Shown here piece after piece: positions 10,879 to 22,717 of a stretch of DNA of 64,000 nucleotides. The notes under the pieces were generated by a model. It saw only the letters and a program-made list of their open reading frames with translations, ran no database searches and had not been told where the DNA came from. The position numbers and the translations under genes were made by a program. Where the stretch lies: NCBI RefSeq assembly GCF_032854445.1, contig NC_088306.1:22291764-22355763 (forward strand), given 5' to 3'. Source of the stretch: Liolophura sinensis. Its lineage: Eukaryota > Mollusca > Polyplacophora > Chitonida > Chitonidae. Every line of letters begins with the position of its first letter. The stretch's first letter is position 1.

Positions 10879-12060
10879 TTAATTATTCAAGCAGAATTTT
10901 CACGCCTCATCGCAGAATTTTCAGTTTTCATTTGTATATTTTTTTGGTTATTTTTAAACATTCACTTAACAATGCTGGGGGTGGGATGAACGAAAAGCTT
11001 GTGACTATCATTTCTTGAGAAAAATATCCGATACCCATGTCATTCAGAAATAACGCAAAAACCCCTAATATTTGGACGACAATGTCACTTTAACATCACT
11101 CACATAAAACACTTTCTGTTAAATTTAGATCATTTTTTGACAGTATAGTAAAAGTGAAGTACTTCAGTTTGTTAGACGCTGCCACGATCTGGCCATTGAA
11201 TAATGCGGTGGCTCATTTACTGCTCAAATCCAGCTTTCGCTGCTCCGGCTGCGCCTTTAAGTGAGAAAGTTTGTCAGGTATCTGCCAAAAGTCAGCGGTT
11301 TACTACGGGTACCCTGTTCTTCTTCCACCTGACAGCATTCATATAAGTAAAAAATTCTTGAGAAAAAGCTTTAAACCAAAATAAATAAATAAATTTGTAA
11401 AGTCTGTCGTTAGCTATTTTGTTGTTCTTGAGTACCAAAACAGTGTGATAACTACATTTTCATGGTCACCTTGAAAACTGGTCTCCAATTTAGATTTTTA
11501 ATTTACTAACGGCTCTTTGCGACAGGCTAATCCATGAAGAGTAACATATACTATCACATACGCGTGTGACAATTTAAGCACTTGTTCCATGATATGATCG
11601 ATTCCTCTGAATATTAATTGCATTATAATCGCTCGTCTAACCCCTTTTTGTCATCCGCAATCATGCTATATCGTTACATGTATGTAAACACAGTCATGCA
11701 GCATACATACAGACCCAGTGCGCATGTCTAGGGCTTCCTATCCCTAGTCTGCCTCATAACATCAGTTAGAATAGTTAATCAACAATACATTGAATAAAGA
11801 CCAAATGTAACAAATGGACGGCGCTAGTTTGATGCTTGCTGGTTTTACTATTAACCTAACCGAAGCTTGTCCGAAAAGTGGAGACGCAACTAAACAACTA
11901 AAAACAGATCTATATAGAGCTGTGTTTATCAATTTAGCTGATTGGTGCTGAACATTGTCGTCAGGAAGTTTTAACTTGCATGACGGTCATGTATATGGGC
12001 GAAGGCAAGCGGAGTCACTGGAGTGAACTCGCTCCCTTCGTCAAGTAAGCTTATGTACTT
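10879..12060. other. Non-coding stretch
   Basis: AT-rich, with a very worn SINE-A tail near 11330-11395 (ATATAAGTAAAAAATTCTTG). Nothing else recognised. Equivalent to 35286-36470. Confidence 0.4.
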
Positions 12061-12139
12061 GTATCAGTACTGACAAACTACCTGTTTTAAAGCCGTCAAT
12101 AATGATGATGTCATTGTCAGCTGTGTACCATACTCCCTG

Positions 12140-12500
12140 CAGTACATGTGTCGCTCTCTACCTTTCGTTTTTCGCATCACTGCCATCTCTAGTAAATTTT
12201 GTACTGATATCCTGAACAACGCCAGTGTCACAGGGGTCGGGGTGATGAGGCAGGAAGTGATACCAGAAAACACAAACAATACGAATCAACCTATATCTCT
12301 AACAATATTTTCTACACATGTATTCTCTTCTAAAGTGCGCACATTAAATAGTTTCGCGGGGGGACACACGTGATGAGGCTAAGCCTAAACGAACATACGT
12401 GCGTCCCACAGGCTCCACAGATCAAGCTGGACTGGTGGTGGCAGTGATGTAAAGCGGAAGGTAGACAGCGATGCATGCGTTGTAAGGAGTACGGCTGTGT
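12140..12500. repeat. Inverted-repeat element upstream of gene A (IR-1)
   Basis: Left arm CGCTCTCTACCTTTCG...CATCACTGCCATC at about 12150-12190 pairs with the complement at about 12433-12480 (GGCAGTGATGTAAAGCGGAA). About 240 bp lie between. A copy is at 36553-36915, and diverged relatives are at 16754-17138 and 51236-51613. Confidence 0.7.
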
Positions 12501-13319
12501 ACGCTAACAGATCCATCACCACAGCCAACCTAGAGCAAGAAATACAATTTTATTGTAGGATTCAACGTTAAGATAATTTGATCTTGTGATCACTTCTGGT
12601 AGAATAGATAGGCGAATATCGGCAAATCTGACTGTAACCGTATTAATGATTCCATAACCATGGTAACTGTTCCATAACCATAATAACGGCTCCATAACCA
12701 TTGTAGCGGTTCCACAAACATGGTACGATTAAAAATATACAGACTTATGCATACAAACACTTTCGCGAATTACTGAACGGAATGTAACGTTAGAGCGTTA
12801 CCTGTATACAAACTTAGATTATCTTACATGTAACAACAACAACAACAACATCAAGTCAAAAAGAATATAGCCTAAACATATAGACATACATGTAGCTAGA
12901 TACTTCATGATCCGCTGTTTTGATTCGATTTCGCTCGAGGCTTTCCCCTCTGTCAGTGAAATTTATGTAAGTATTAAGTAACGGAGCAGTAATGCTCTCT
13001 TCTTCCCGCTGTACGCAACCTGCATACAGGAAATGTAGAACAAGAACACCCAGCTGAAGTCACCGCCTAGTTACTCATTTATGGTTCCTTATTCTAAAAT
13101 ATATGAGGCTCCAGAGGATGCGCTCGCATGCCGTTCATTCGCTTATTTAATACTATAAGGCGTTGGCACGTTTCCACTTGATAGCCGTTTTTGTGATGAT
13201 CTATTCATAGAAGGGAAGTTAAATATACTTTATTGTTCACCAGTTACACCTGTCAATTAGTTTCAGTAATGATTGCGAAATATATCCAAAAGTATAGGGT
13301 AATCAGGAGATTTAATATG

Positions 13320-14910
13320 CACAGCGCGAATAGTTCTGGTGACAAAATCAGAATTTCTGAAGCTTTCAAAAGACATTTTGCACTTGAGGCTTTCAACATG
13401 TCAGAGCTACCTTGGTCATCTTGTTCATATTTTTTCCCCCACTGTAATGCTGGTCACCATCCTATGTGTGAAATATTCTTGAGTAAATCAATAAATCCTA
13501 TCCAATCAGACTCAGACATGACGCTCATGTACAGAAAATGTCGGAAGTAATTCCTTTTGTGCCACTCTAAATGGCTATTAAATCTGTTCAAGGGTCCTCT
13601 GTCGTCCACACCAGTCCAACTTAAGGTCAGTAAAATGGGGCCTTCCTAACTATCTAGACCCCAAAATGAAAAGTATGCAGCAAAACACGTCTAATATATA
13701 TATTGGAAATTGCTCTGGTGACAACGCCTCCATTTGTGAAAGACATTGCGTACCAGAAGGATTCAATAATAAACGTTCCATGTAATTTTTATTGATTAAA
13801 TCTGGGATCTTCATGTTCTTTATGACCCGTAATTAGGGTCTCCCATCTTAATCGCAATTTACATATCCATGAAGAAATGGCTATGGAATCACATTAGTTT
13901 CTTGTATGACACTCTAAATGGCTATTAAATTAAAAGTAGAAGTCAATAAAATGGGGTCTTTCTATCTGTAAAGAACCAATAATTACCCAGATATACATCA
14001 AAAGAATGACGTCTAATACGTTCTGGTGACAAAACCGCCATTTGTGCCGATCTAGACAGACATTGTGCTGTTAGAAGATTCAGTATATGAAAGTTTCATT
14101 CAATTTTCATTGTGTAAATATAGGGCTTTCATGTTTCCCATAACCCTTAATCAGGGCCACCCATCATGATCGCCCTATCCATGCCTTTGAAGAAATGGTC
14201 ATTAGCTTTACATCAGTTTTTTGTGTCGCTGTGAATGGCATTATATCGGTTGAAAAGTCCTCTGTCGTGCACACGAATTCAGCGTAAGGTCAACAAAATT
14301 GTTTATTCCTGTCTGTAAAAATGACTGATCGCTAAAACAAATCATTGAACTCTAATGCGTACAATTTAAATGGTTTTGGTGACAAAACCGCCATTGATGC
14401 CGCTCTAGACAGACATTCCATAGCCATTTCGTCACAGGGGAAATGGCGATTAACATTAGGGGTGGCCCTAATGATGGGTCATACCGAATGTGGAGACCCC
14501 ATATTTCCCTAATGAAAATTGGGCGGAACATTCATTGTTGAACTCTCCTGGTACACAGTGTCTTTCTAGAGCGGCACAAATGGCGGTTTTGTCACCAGAG
14601 TTATTTGATTTCCAGGCCTCCGTATTAGACGTTAACGTTTTGCTCTGCATCTGGATCATTTTAGAGTCTTTACAAACAGGAAGACCCCAGTTGTTTGACA
14701 TGAACTTGGTCTTGTGTGCACGACAGAGGACCTTAGGACATATTTTATAGCCATTTAGAGCGGCACAAAAGAAACTAATGTGACTCCATAGCTATTTCTT
14801 CACAGGCATGGACGATCTAGATAGGTGGCCTACTTAAACGTCACAGAGAACATGAAAACCCCATATTTACTCAGTAAAATTGGACGCAATGTTCATACAT
14901 TTAACCTCTA
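13320..14910. repeat. Tandem-then-inverted repeat field upstream of gene A
   Basis: Units of about 310-380 bp begin at GGTGACAAAACCGCCATTTG-like sequence near 13338, 13717, 14025 and 14375. After a turn point near 14430 the same unit runs on the other strand (GGCGGTTTTGTCACCAGAG at 14582). This makes a large imperfect palindrome with no credible coding frame. Confidence 0.75.
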
Positions 14911-15212
14911 ACAGATCTAACAGATTCAAAGGCAGATAAATGGATGGACAAAGGTTGAAATATGTAGTAGTAAGGGATCGTCCCGTTCTGGAGCCCAGGC
15001 TACAATAGGGAGCCAGGAATAAGTAACCAGTCGCTAACTTCCGCTTGATACAGCTTTTGTATGGAATTTTACAAGAAGGGAGATAACTCTAACAGTTAAA
15101 ACTTCAGTTTGTTCCATATATGTATGCTCGTACTGTTTTTTTTTTTACGTCGTGCTGAACAATTGTTTAGTAATATGACGTCGAGGGGTCAGTAGGTGTG
15201 CGTTCACACACT

Positions 15213-15440
15213 GTGTCTTCTTGTAGCAGAGCGAGATCAAGCCATCAGAGTGCTGCAATCACAGAAGTATCAAGCCAAAGACACCAGACATGACAACCCA
15301 CCCAGTCACATTATACGGACACCGGGGCAACCTGTCCTGTTTCCTTGCTCTAACCTCTCAGTAGCATTTTAAAAGTATTTGGTATTACCCGACCCGGGTT
15401 TCCTGACTTTGAGGCGGACCCTCTCTCTAATAGGCCACCA
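15213..15440 (-). mobile_element. SINE-B (second tRNA-like family)
   Basis: On the minus strand it reads from CCCGGGTCGGGTAATACC to GAAGACACAG, the same blocks as at 46867 and 61338 (AACAGGACAGGTTGCCCCG, GCACTCTGATGGC). Confidence 0.65.
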
Positions 15441-16035
15441 TTAGTTACACTTCTTCCTAGGTCTACAATTATATGCACTGCTACCTTCGTTGGAGTTAGG
15501 GCCAACATCTGTGACACACCTCGCCCCTTGCTTTTGAACTAACCGAAGTTGAAAGAAAGAAAAAAGTCAGACAGTGCAGGTACGTCTTTAAGCTATCTGA
15601 CTCTCGGCATGTCTCGCAATTTACCCCTTAACTATAAAGCTGAACTGATAAGAGATCGTGTATCACCAGCTGTCACACTGCCGTCGCTGCTCTGGTTTTA
15701 CTCTGTATGCTGTACATCTTTTATTATATCGCAGCTAGATTTTGGATCTCGAAAGATCTTCATTGGCAAACTAATACAGTTCGAGATACCCAATAAATTT
15801 TTAGTGGTAGAAACTTTTAAAACCCTCGTTCCTATGTGTGCATGTATGCAGTTGTGTTTCTTTCAAACCGATGACCACAAATTCTTATTGGTTGTATTCA
15901 TGAAGTAAAAAGAAATTTTCTCTTCCTCCTTTCCCTTTCAAATAAGGCCTAGGCTTGTTTTATTGTTCATACAGAGGGGCATCGACATACATCCGAATGT
16001 CATAATTTATCACTTGTTTACGTCCCTAAACGCCT

Positions 16036-16252
16036 GACTCATGAGTCTCTCACCAATGAGGTGGCTTGTTTCCTCTCCAGTCGTACATTGGAAGGTCTGC
16101 AGCAACCTGCAGATGGTCGTGGATTCCCCCCCCCTCCCGCCTCCCCAGCAGTTCTGCCCAGTTTCCTCCCACCATAATGATGGCCGCCGACGTATAAGTG
16201 AACTATTCTTGAGCACGGCGTAAAACACCAATCAAATAAATAAATAAATACG
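16036..16252 (+). mobile_element. SINE-A at a duplication edge
   Basis: It has a C-rich expansion in the middle (CCCCCCCCTCCC) and a core ending AACACCAATCAAATAAATA. The large duplication stops in its tail. Confidence 0.82.
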
Positions 16253-16753
16253 TATAAATACGTACATGAAGGTATCAGTTCAAATATTTTTCTGGTTAAC
16301 GTTGATTTTCATACTATAAATCGTCTGAACGAAAAATTAGCTTTTTTGGGTGCAGTTTTGGCGGGTTTTTATGGTCATTTAACTTCTATGGGTGCTTCGC
16401 CAAAGTTTTATACTTCTGATTTAGAAATTTAGAGGATTGTGCTGGGATTTTGAAATTTGTACCTTCTCATCGTACCTCTGTGAGGCTGATTCTTCGCCTC
16501 ACCGCACCAGGTTCTTTACGGACGTTATCGAGGCATTTTGATGAGGCATTTTGATGAAATTTTGTCCACTTACCAACTATCCATTCAATTTTTAATGGTG
16601 ACCTGGATCTGGATTCGGTAAATTTTTAAGCGATTCATAACTATTCAGAGACTGACACAAATGCTTAGATCTTTGTCTGTAGTGGGAGAATTTGTAGCTG
16701 TAGTGGGAGCTTGTGCTCTCGGAACGTCTACGAATGGTATCATACTTCATACG

Positions 16754-17138
16754 GCGCATGCCGTCGCTCTCTACCTCTCGCTCTACATCACTGCCACCAA
16801 TAGCAAAATTTGCACAGGCATCATGAACAACCCCCAGGTCACTGGGACCACGTTGATGAGGCAGGAAATAATGTCAGAAAACAAAAAACAATTCGCCTCA
16901 ACCTTCGTCTCTCATAATACTTTATGCACATGTATAAATTTTATCGAGAGAATGTGCAACATGATTTTAATCAACACATGAAAACAATTATTGATGAATG
17001 CTAATTAAATAGTTCCGCGAGAGGACACAAGTGATGATGCAACAAGGGTACGTACTTCTCACAGACTCCATGCAAAGGTCAAGGTTTTCTATTGGTGGCA
17101 GTGATGTAAAGCGAAAGGTGGAGAGCGACGCATGTGCT
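16754..17138. repeat. Inverted-repeat element 3' of gene F (IR-1 family)
   Basis: Arms 16754-16803 and 17089-17138 match at about 42 of 49 positions (CTCTACATCACTGCCACCAA). It is the clearest member of the family. Confidence 0.75.
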
Positions 17139-17576
17139 TTAAGGAGCATGGAGTGGTGTACGAGTGTCAGACTCCTCGCTCAGACGTTTGTCTAAATCTT
17201 TCACCGGAAGGTTTGTACCTCTGACGAGCTCAGATTAGATGTGGTGATCACATAGTTTTGAGAAGGGAAATAAAGCAGACAACAGTTTCTTGTGGTGCCT
17301 CAGTACGCATGTGCGTAATGCGTAACGTGTCATAGGCGGGATGAACAAAAGCGCATGATCATTTATGCCTATAGTACAGCATTACAGTTTTCGGTGACAG
17401 CCTAGAATTCAACCCCAATCCAATTTCCTAAAATGTATTTTTCTAAATTTTCGACATGAAACTGCGTAGAATAAAACACACGGATTTTGCTGAACTGTGC
17501 GTATATATATACTTGAGTAAATGAATAATAAAAATGAATGAATACATTATAACTAAAGCTATAGCATCAACCATAC

Positions 17577-18641
17577 CATAACAAGTAACCCATGATGTAT
17601 CCAGTGTGAGTTCATGGCTGTAATCTTTCCGATCAGGATTGTGTTTTTAGTTTTGAGCGGGGATCTAAGATTCCGATCTGACACAAGCTCCATAATATCG
17701 TTGGTGAGGAAAAACCTTTCTCCAGGTGGAAGCTCGAAAAACCTACGGTGTAGGGGAAACCGCACTAGTCTCCTTATCAAGAAAGAAAGCTCTTCAGGGC
17801 TTGGGGGCGGGGCTGGTGGCAGAAAAATGTCCACCGTGGGAGATCGATCCTTCACCATCACCGAGTCCGTCAGGAAGCTACTCACAACTCCAGAGCTGTG
17901 TGTAGGAGATGCAAGTCTTGTGCTATTGGTAGGATCAGCCTGTGGGTTATTCTTGGGGCCTTCGGGTTTCCACAAAAACACACAAGTCTTTATGTGTTCT
18001 GGCCAGTGGTCTTGTTTACATAATTCTGAAAAGTAGGCTGTGGTCCTGCAATTGGGACACGGTTTTAGATCTTCATCATAGACTTTGCATTTTGCGCACT
18101 GCTGAACGTGATTAGAAGAATCACTGCTGGCATTCTGAGAAGACCATCTGCAGGTGACTTTTCTGCTCGGGCCAGTGTGCTCGGGCCAGTGTGCTCGCTG
18201 ACAGGACTTTGAACAATAGGCCATGGCGCCGCATCCGGCACACTTTTTCAAATTCTTGTCGTAGTTCTTGCAGATTGCACACTTTTGAATTTCGCTGGAA
18301 GGGTCGTTCTTGGTATGTTTGGAAGACCATCTACAATTAGCTTTGTGTTTGGGCCAGTGTGCTTGCTGACATAACTTTGAACAGTAGGCTGTAGTTTTGC
18401 AACCGGTGCACTTCTTCAATTCTCCACCAGTTTTGTTACAGTTTGCGCACTGTTGATCATGATTCAGACAATCCTTGCTGATCTTAGACCCATTACACTT
18501 GACTTTGTGTGTGGGCCAATGTTCTAGTTGACAAGATTTTGAGCAGTACGCCGTAGTTTTGCAGCCAGAACATCTTTTGAAGACTCCAACATGGGTCTTG
18601 CAATTGGAACATGACTGTTTAACTTGTTTCGTGGATTCCAT
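17577..18641 (-). pseudogene. Gene F: degenerate 4-finger MYND gene, 5'- and 3'-incomplete
   Basis: The open frame from ATG 18641 to the donor ATG|GTATGG (17577/17576) encodes 355 residues. It has fingers starting CSNC, CANC, CAIC and CAKC, then FLPPAPPPSP and the first half of the C-terminal domain up to HHGLLVM. The closest relative is gene D. Signs of decay are several. The last part of finger 1 (an ELWTRHK..C relic at about 18.66-18.70 kb) is out of frame with the rest. In the third visible finger, a 14-nt duplication plus one base makes the final H-x3-C into H-x8-C. The last finger has YFS for YCS, losing a Cys ligand. No terminal exon like those of A-E is visible between 16.2 and 17.5 kb. 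It could still make a shortened protein, but I favour a pseudogene. Confidence 0.65.
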
Positions 18642-18719
18642 GGATCTTAGATTTTGTGCAATTAACTTTGTGTCTAGTCCAGAGTTCCGCTCATGCCGCT
18701 GTCAGGTGCTGACAGCCCC

Positions 18720-19950
18720 TCGGGCTACCAAAAAAAAAAAAAAAACACACCGGAACACAAATCGTTGCCGTATCTCGTACAACTAAAACAAAATTGTGAC
18801 ACAATGTTACCACCACAATGGTCGAAGACTTGTGGAATATGATGCTACCCCGAATCCAAAATCAATCCCCTTGGGGGTACACTGAGCTCCGAACAACTTT
18901 CAGCTCTCTACGTAATACCCCGTGAACTAGTACAGTGCACAGGTACAAGGTGACATGAGCTTATCGGAATAGAAAGCCCCGCCTATAAATTACGTGTAGA
19001 ATGAGGTCATTTAATCTAATACCACAGGACATTTCTAAACCCACGGATCACTTACAAGAAATAGAAAAGCAATTCGACATATCTGGGGTTGCTTTCATTT
19101 TCTGTTTCATATATAAGCGAGAATATAGGTAGGTCGGCTAAAACTAGTATTAGGCATATTCTGGAGCCTCGGTGAGAGAATGTTTGTGTGTGTGAGGGGG
19201 TGGGGGTTGCCTTGGAGAAAGCTCTGTGTTTCTTCTCGCCCGTAGGAAAAGTTTGCAGTGGAAGGGGAACGATGGAGCCTTGGAGAGATGTGCAAGAGAC
19301 AATGGAGCCTCTGGTGGGACTTTGAGAATGGTTTAGGGGGCTCTGTGGGAACAGAGTATGTTCAACATAATGAACGTATAAGTGTATCACTGTATTCAAC
19401 ATAATATCCTGTTAATCTATCACATTCTCCATGTTGAATTAATAGAACAGGTGTGCTGTAATTAACACATATAACGTATATGTACACAGCGAATTGAATC
19501 GACTGCACAATATTTGCACTGACCTGCCGGCAATGCTATCGTTTTAAACACGCTGCCTTCCATAAAATGACCTTCTTACCATTTAACTGAGTGGGTGGGA
19601 GGTGGATGGGAGGTGGGTGAGTGGTACCCATTCGACTTCGTAACTGTTGGTCGTAGCGACGTAAACATACCAAGGTCAATGATTGCCTGTGCGCAGTAAC
19701 ACTTTCCTGAAATGGATATTGCTATGAGTTTGCACAAGCATGCCGTTGTTGCTGTAGACCTGTAAAGTACTTGGTTTTCTTACTTACTAGTTAACGGTAT
19801 GCTGTGGAATTTTTCACTATTAACAAGGTGACCGTCGACAGAAAGGTTTAGGCCCCTGTGGGTGGACAATTAGAAAAAAGTGGTGCAGTAAAACGCACGT
19901 AAAACGTAAAACAGGTGACAAATGTAACAATAAGCAATTGATCCTCAGTG
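18720..19950. other. Upstream region of gene F, non-coding
   Basis: A poly-A run (18731-18745) lies next to the finger-1 relic. The part from about 19660 matches 27400-27560 upstream of gene B (GGTCAATGATT, TTTTTCACT.TTAACAAGG), so the genes share old 5' flanks. No promoter can be placed. Confidence 0.4.
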
Positions 19951-19953
19951 AAC

Positions 19954-20100
19954 TATGAGAAGGTCTGCCAGCAACCTATTGATGGTCGTGGGTTTCCCCA
20001 TGGCTCTGCGCGGTTTCCTCCCGCCATAATGCTGGTCGCCGTCGTATAAGTGGAATATCTTGAGTACGGCGTAAAACACCAATCAAATAAATAAATAAAT
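19954..20100 (+). mobile_element. SINE-A, 5'-truncated
   Basis: It begins ATGAGAAGGTCTGCCAGCAA, with core and tail as at position 1. Confidence 0.82.
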
Positions 20101-20678
20101 CTTCGGTGAACTTTATGCAAGACTACGCAGTACAGGACCAGTGACTGATAATCGGCAACATCACAGTAACAACAAAAGCAGGTGAACACACGTCTTTTTT
20201 TTTGTCTTGACAGAAAATCAAGCACCTTTAACAAGCCCTTCCCGCAGGGGCCGTGCATTTACGTACGAAGGCTCAGTACCGTCTCAGCCCTGTACTAATT
20301 TGCTCGCCCCCCCACCCCCCCACCCCCACCCCCGCCTTTCATGGTACAGTATGTGTACCGCCCAGACACACGAAAATGTATAAGATTACGACAATACACG
20401 AGTTCACGGTTTTTGCGTTTGGAACGAGAATAAAGCCACGTGATGCTACTTGAGTATTCAATAAGCGAGCTGTGGTTTGCCCGGGCAGCAGCTTGACATT
20501 CCAGATTTATCGGCATGCCGGGAATTTAATTACAAAGAGTGACACACATGGCCACATAATGCGACACTGTAGACTCCTATATAGGGCAATGCAGTGCACT
20601 GGATGATTCAGTATTTAAAACTGTGGCACATGCTCGATGGAACGGGTTTAAACCTGTAGTGTCAATATCCAGGTCAGG

Positions 20679-20915
20679 AACCCCCACAGTGGTTATCGTG
20701 CCAGCTCTATGACCCAGTAGCCTCTCTCCAATGCAGTCGCTGTAAGTTCAAATCCAACTCATGCTGGCTTCCTCTACATGGGAAGGTCTGACAGCAACCT
20801 AAGGATGGTCTTGGGTTTTAGGCTTTACCCGTTTTCCTCCCACCAAAATGTTGGCCGGCGTTGTATAAGTGTAATATACTTGGCTACGGCTACACCAACC
20901 AAATAAATAAATATT
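20679..20915 (+). mobile_element. SINE-A, nearly full length, old
   Basis: Mate of 676-926 with a 10-bp loss in the middle and a shorter tail. A further tail-only fragment follows at 20930-20995. Confidence 0.75.
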
Positions 20916-22498
20916 CATGTCCACATCAAATGCGTCAAAATAAATGTTCTTGACTACAGTGTAAAACTTCAATCAAATAAATAAATCAAATACAATTTGA
21001 AATTATTACATTATGACGACTTCCCTAACCATGTTAACTCTTTTCTCACACATAACACATAAGTGATCATAAAATAGGCTCCAGGTCATAGACAACTGAG
21101 CACCACACTAAACAGTTACGGCCCGAATTACGTTACGTGACCGAGGTTCCCCATTTCAGAGCAGTACATAAAGCTAACAACCGAATTCAATATTTTCAAA
21201 GTATTTAATTCAATTACAAAAAACAAACAAACAATAAAACGTATTTGAGATTTGGTCATATTTACTTCAGATTCCAGTGGATTCCCTTTATAAAATTATC
21301 AAAGTAATAAGAATATCGTACCATTCAACTATTTGCATTTTTTAGATCTCTCTTTAAGGAAATACAACCTCAAACTGTAAACCTTGTGTTCCTCTGATCA
21401 GTTTAAAGTAATACACGAGTAATGTAACTCCAAAAACGAAATACTCATTTTGACTCAATGTTTTGGCGCTTTATTTTCACATCATCAACTGATGATGGCG
21501 AAATAAAGTAAATCCGAAAAACGAAAAGACTCATTTTGACACATTTTCATCTACTGATGATGGCAAAATAAAGTACCGAAATACTGATTCAAAATGAGTC
21601 TTTGGTTTTTCGGAGTTTTACTACTCGTGTACAACGGAACTGTGATGATGGCACGGGAGTATCAAGCTATGGCAACTGGACCGTTACTGTCACCCATGGC
21701 AACACAGCAAGCGGCATCACAAATAACAAAGACTCTCTCTTTTTCATATGACAGAACTAGAAGTAATCATGGTAATGTAAAAATTTAAACACCATATCAT
21801 ATAAAACACTATAACGAAATATATTCAGAAACCATGTGAACTTTGTTAAGCTTGATGTCACTGGACTAATGACAGGACTGATTTCACTGGTGTATATCTG
21901 TACAGAGGAATCTCAGCCAGGTTCACAAGCAGGTCGACTTACTTATTAAGTCTTCTGCGTAGTTTCATTTCACGTACTGAAGCTTAATCTCGTCCATTCC
22001 TCGGACCGATTTCCGGTGAAGAGGCCTGTATAACGAAGCTATGATCAGGTTCCGAATAAAACATCAACACAGCGTACACACACATACGGCGTAAGTGAAT
22101 TCTGATGGCCACTCAGTGTCATAATTTGTGCTCAAACGTTTCCCTGGCCCTGGTTTTATGAAAAGGGCGAAACGCACTTCCACGCTATATCATGAGTCAT
22201 GTTTGACGTATGCCAAACCCCTTTGGAAAACGGGCTCCAGTTGTAAGCAAGCTTATTTCGGGAAACCGATCAACCGATCCAAATTCAACAAAAGTCCCTG
22301 CTTTGAAGAGCTGTCTGTCTGTAGTGTATCAGGCAGGTTGTAGCTTTGTTTCTGCTTCCATTTTGCCTGCTGAAGGTCAGGCAATGTCACACAGACGATG
22401 TCCTTCGAGATTAACGTCAGTTTGAATAGAATTGTCCAATACAACAGTATCTTATCTCATCCGCACGGAACTGACACCAATTTTCGTTCGCGGCAGCT

Positions 22499-22717
22499 TC
22501 ATAATCCAAATCTCAGTTGCCCGGATGCAGACAAGATGCGCACGTGACTGGCGTGATTTATTCGGAAACCAACCTGTCCATCCAGGAATGAGTGAAACAA
22601 AGGAGCACGGATGCAGATGTAGTTACCTGGAACTGCATCACTCCATTTAAAAAATGGAAACGGAGTCATCCCAGGCATATAGAAATGGACTATCGTTGGT
22701 TTTTTGATTTTGTCTCC
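22499..22717 (-). CDS. Terminal coding exon of gene B
   Basis: Same 219-nt length and acceptor as in gene A, at an offset of 20150 bp. One visible difference (GGG versus GGA in FLDGQ) is synonymous. It is joined in phase 0 to the donor at 24721. It completes the C-terminal domain with PFPFFKW and NYICIRAP. Confidence 0.82.
   Translation of the reverse strand, partial: GDKIKKPTIVHFYMPGMTPFPFFKWSDAVPGNYICIRAPLFHSFLDGQVGFRINHASHVRILSASGQLRFGL

Larger units (their letters stand above)
8430..16252. repeat. Segmental duplication, right part, copy 1 (mate 32650-40936)
   Basis: The head fingers and whole upstream region of gene A, including the 260-nt exon, the inverted-repeat element at 12.1 kb and the repeat field at 13.3-14.9 kb, match the upstream region of gene C closely. 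Homology stops inside the AAATA tail of a SINE at about 16250. Confidence 0.9.

Noticed and set aside
12064-12279. Minus frame MFVFSGITSCLITPTPVTL, seen also at 36477 and partly at 16.8 and 51.3 kb
   Set aside because: It tracks the IR-1 element. In the diverged copies the frame meets stops early, so coding is unlikely.
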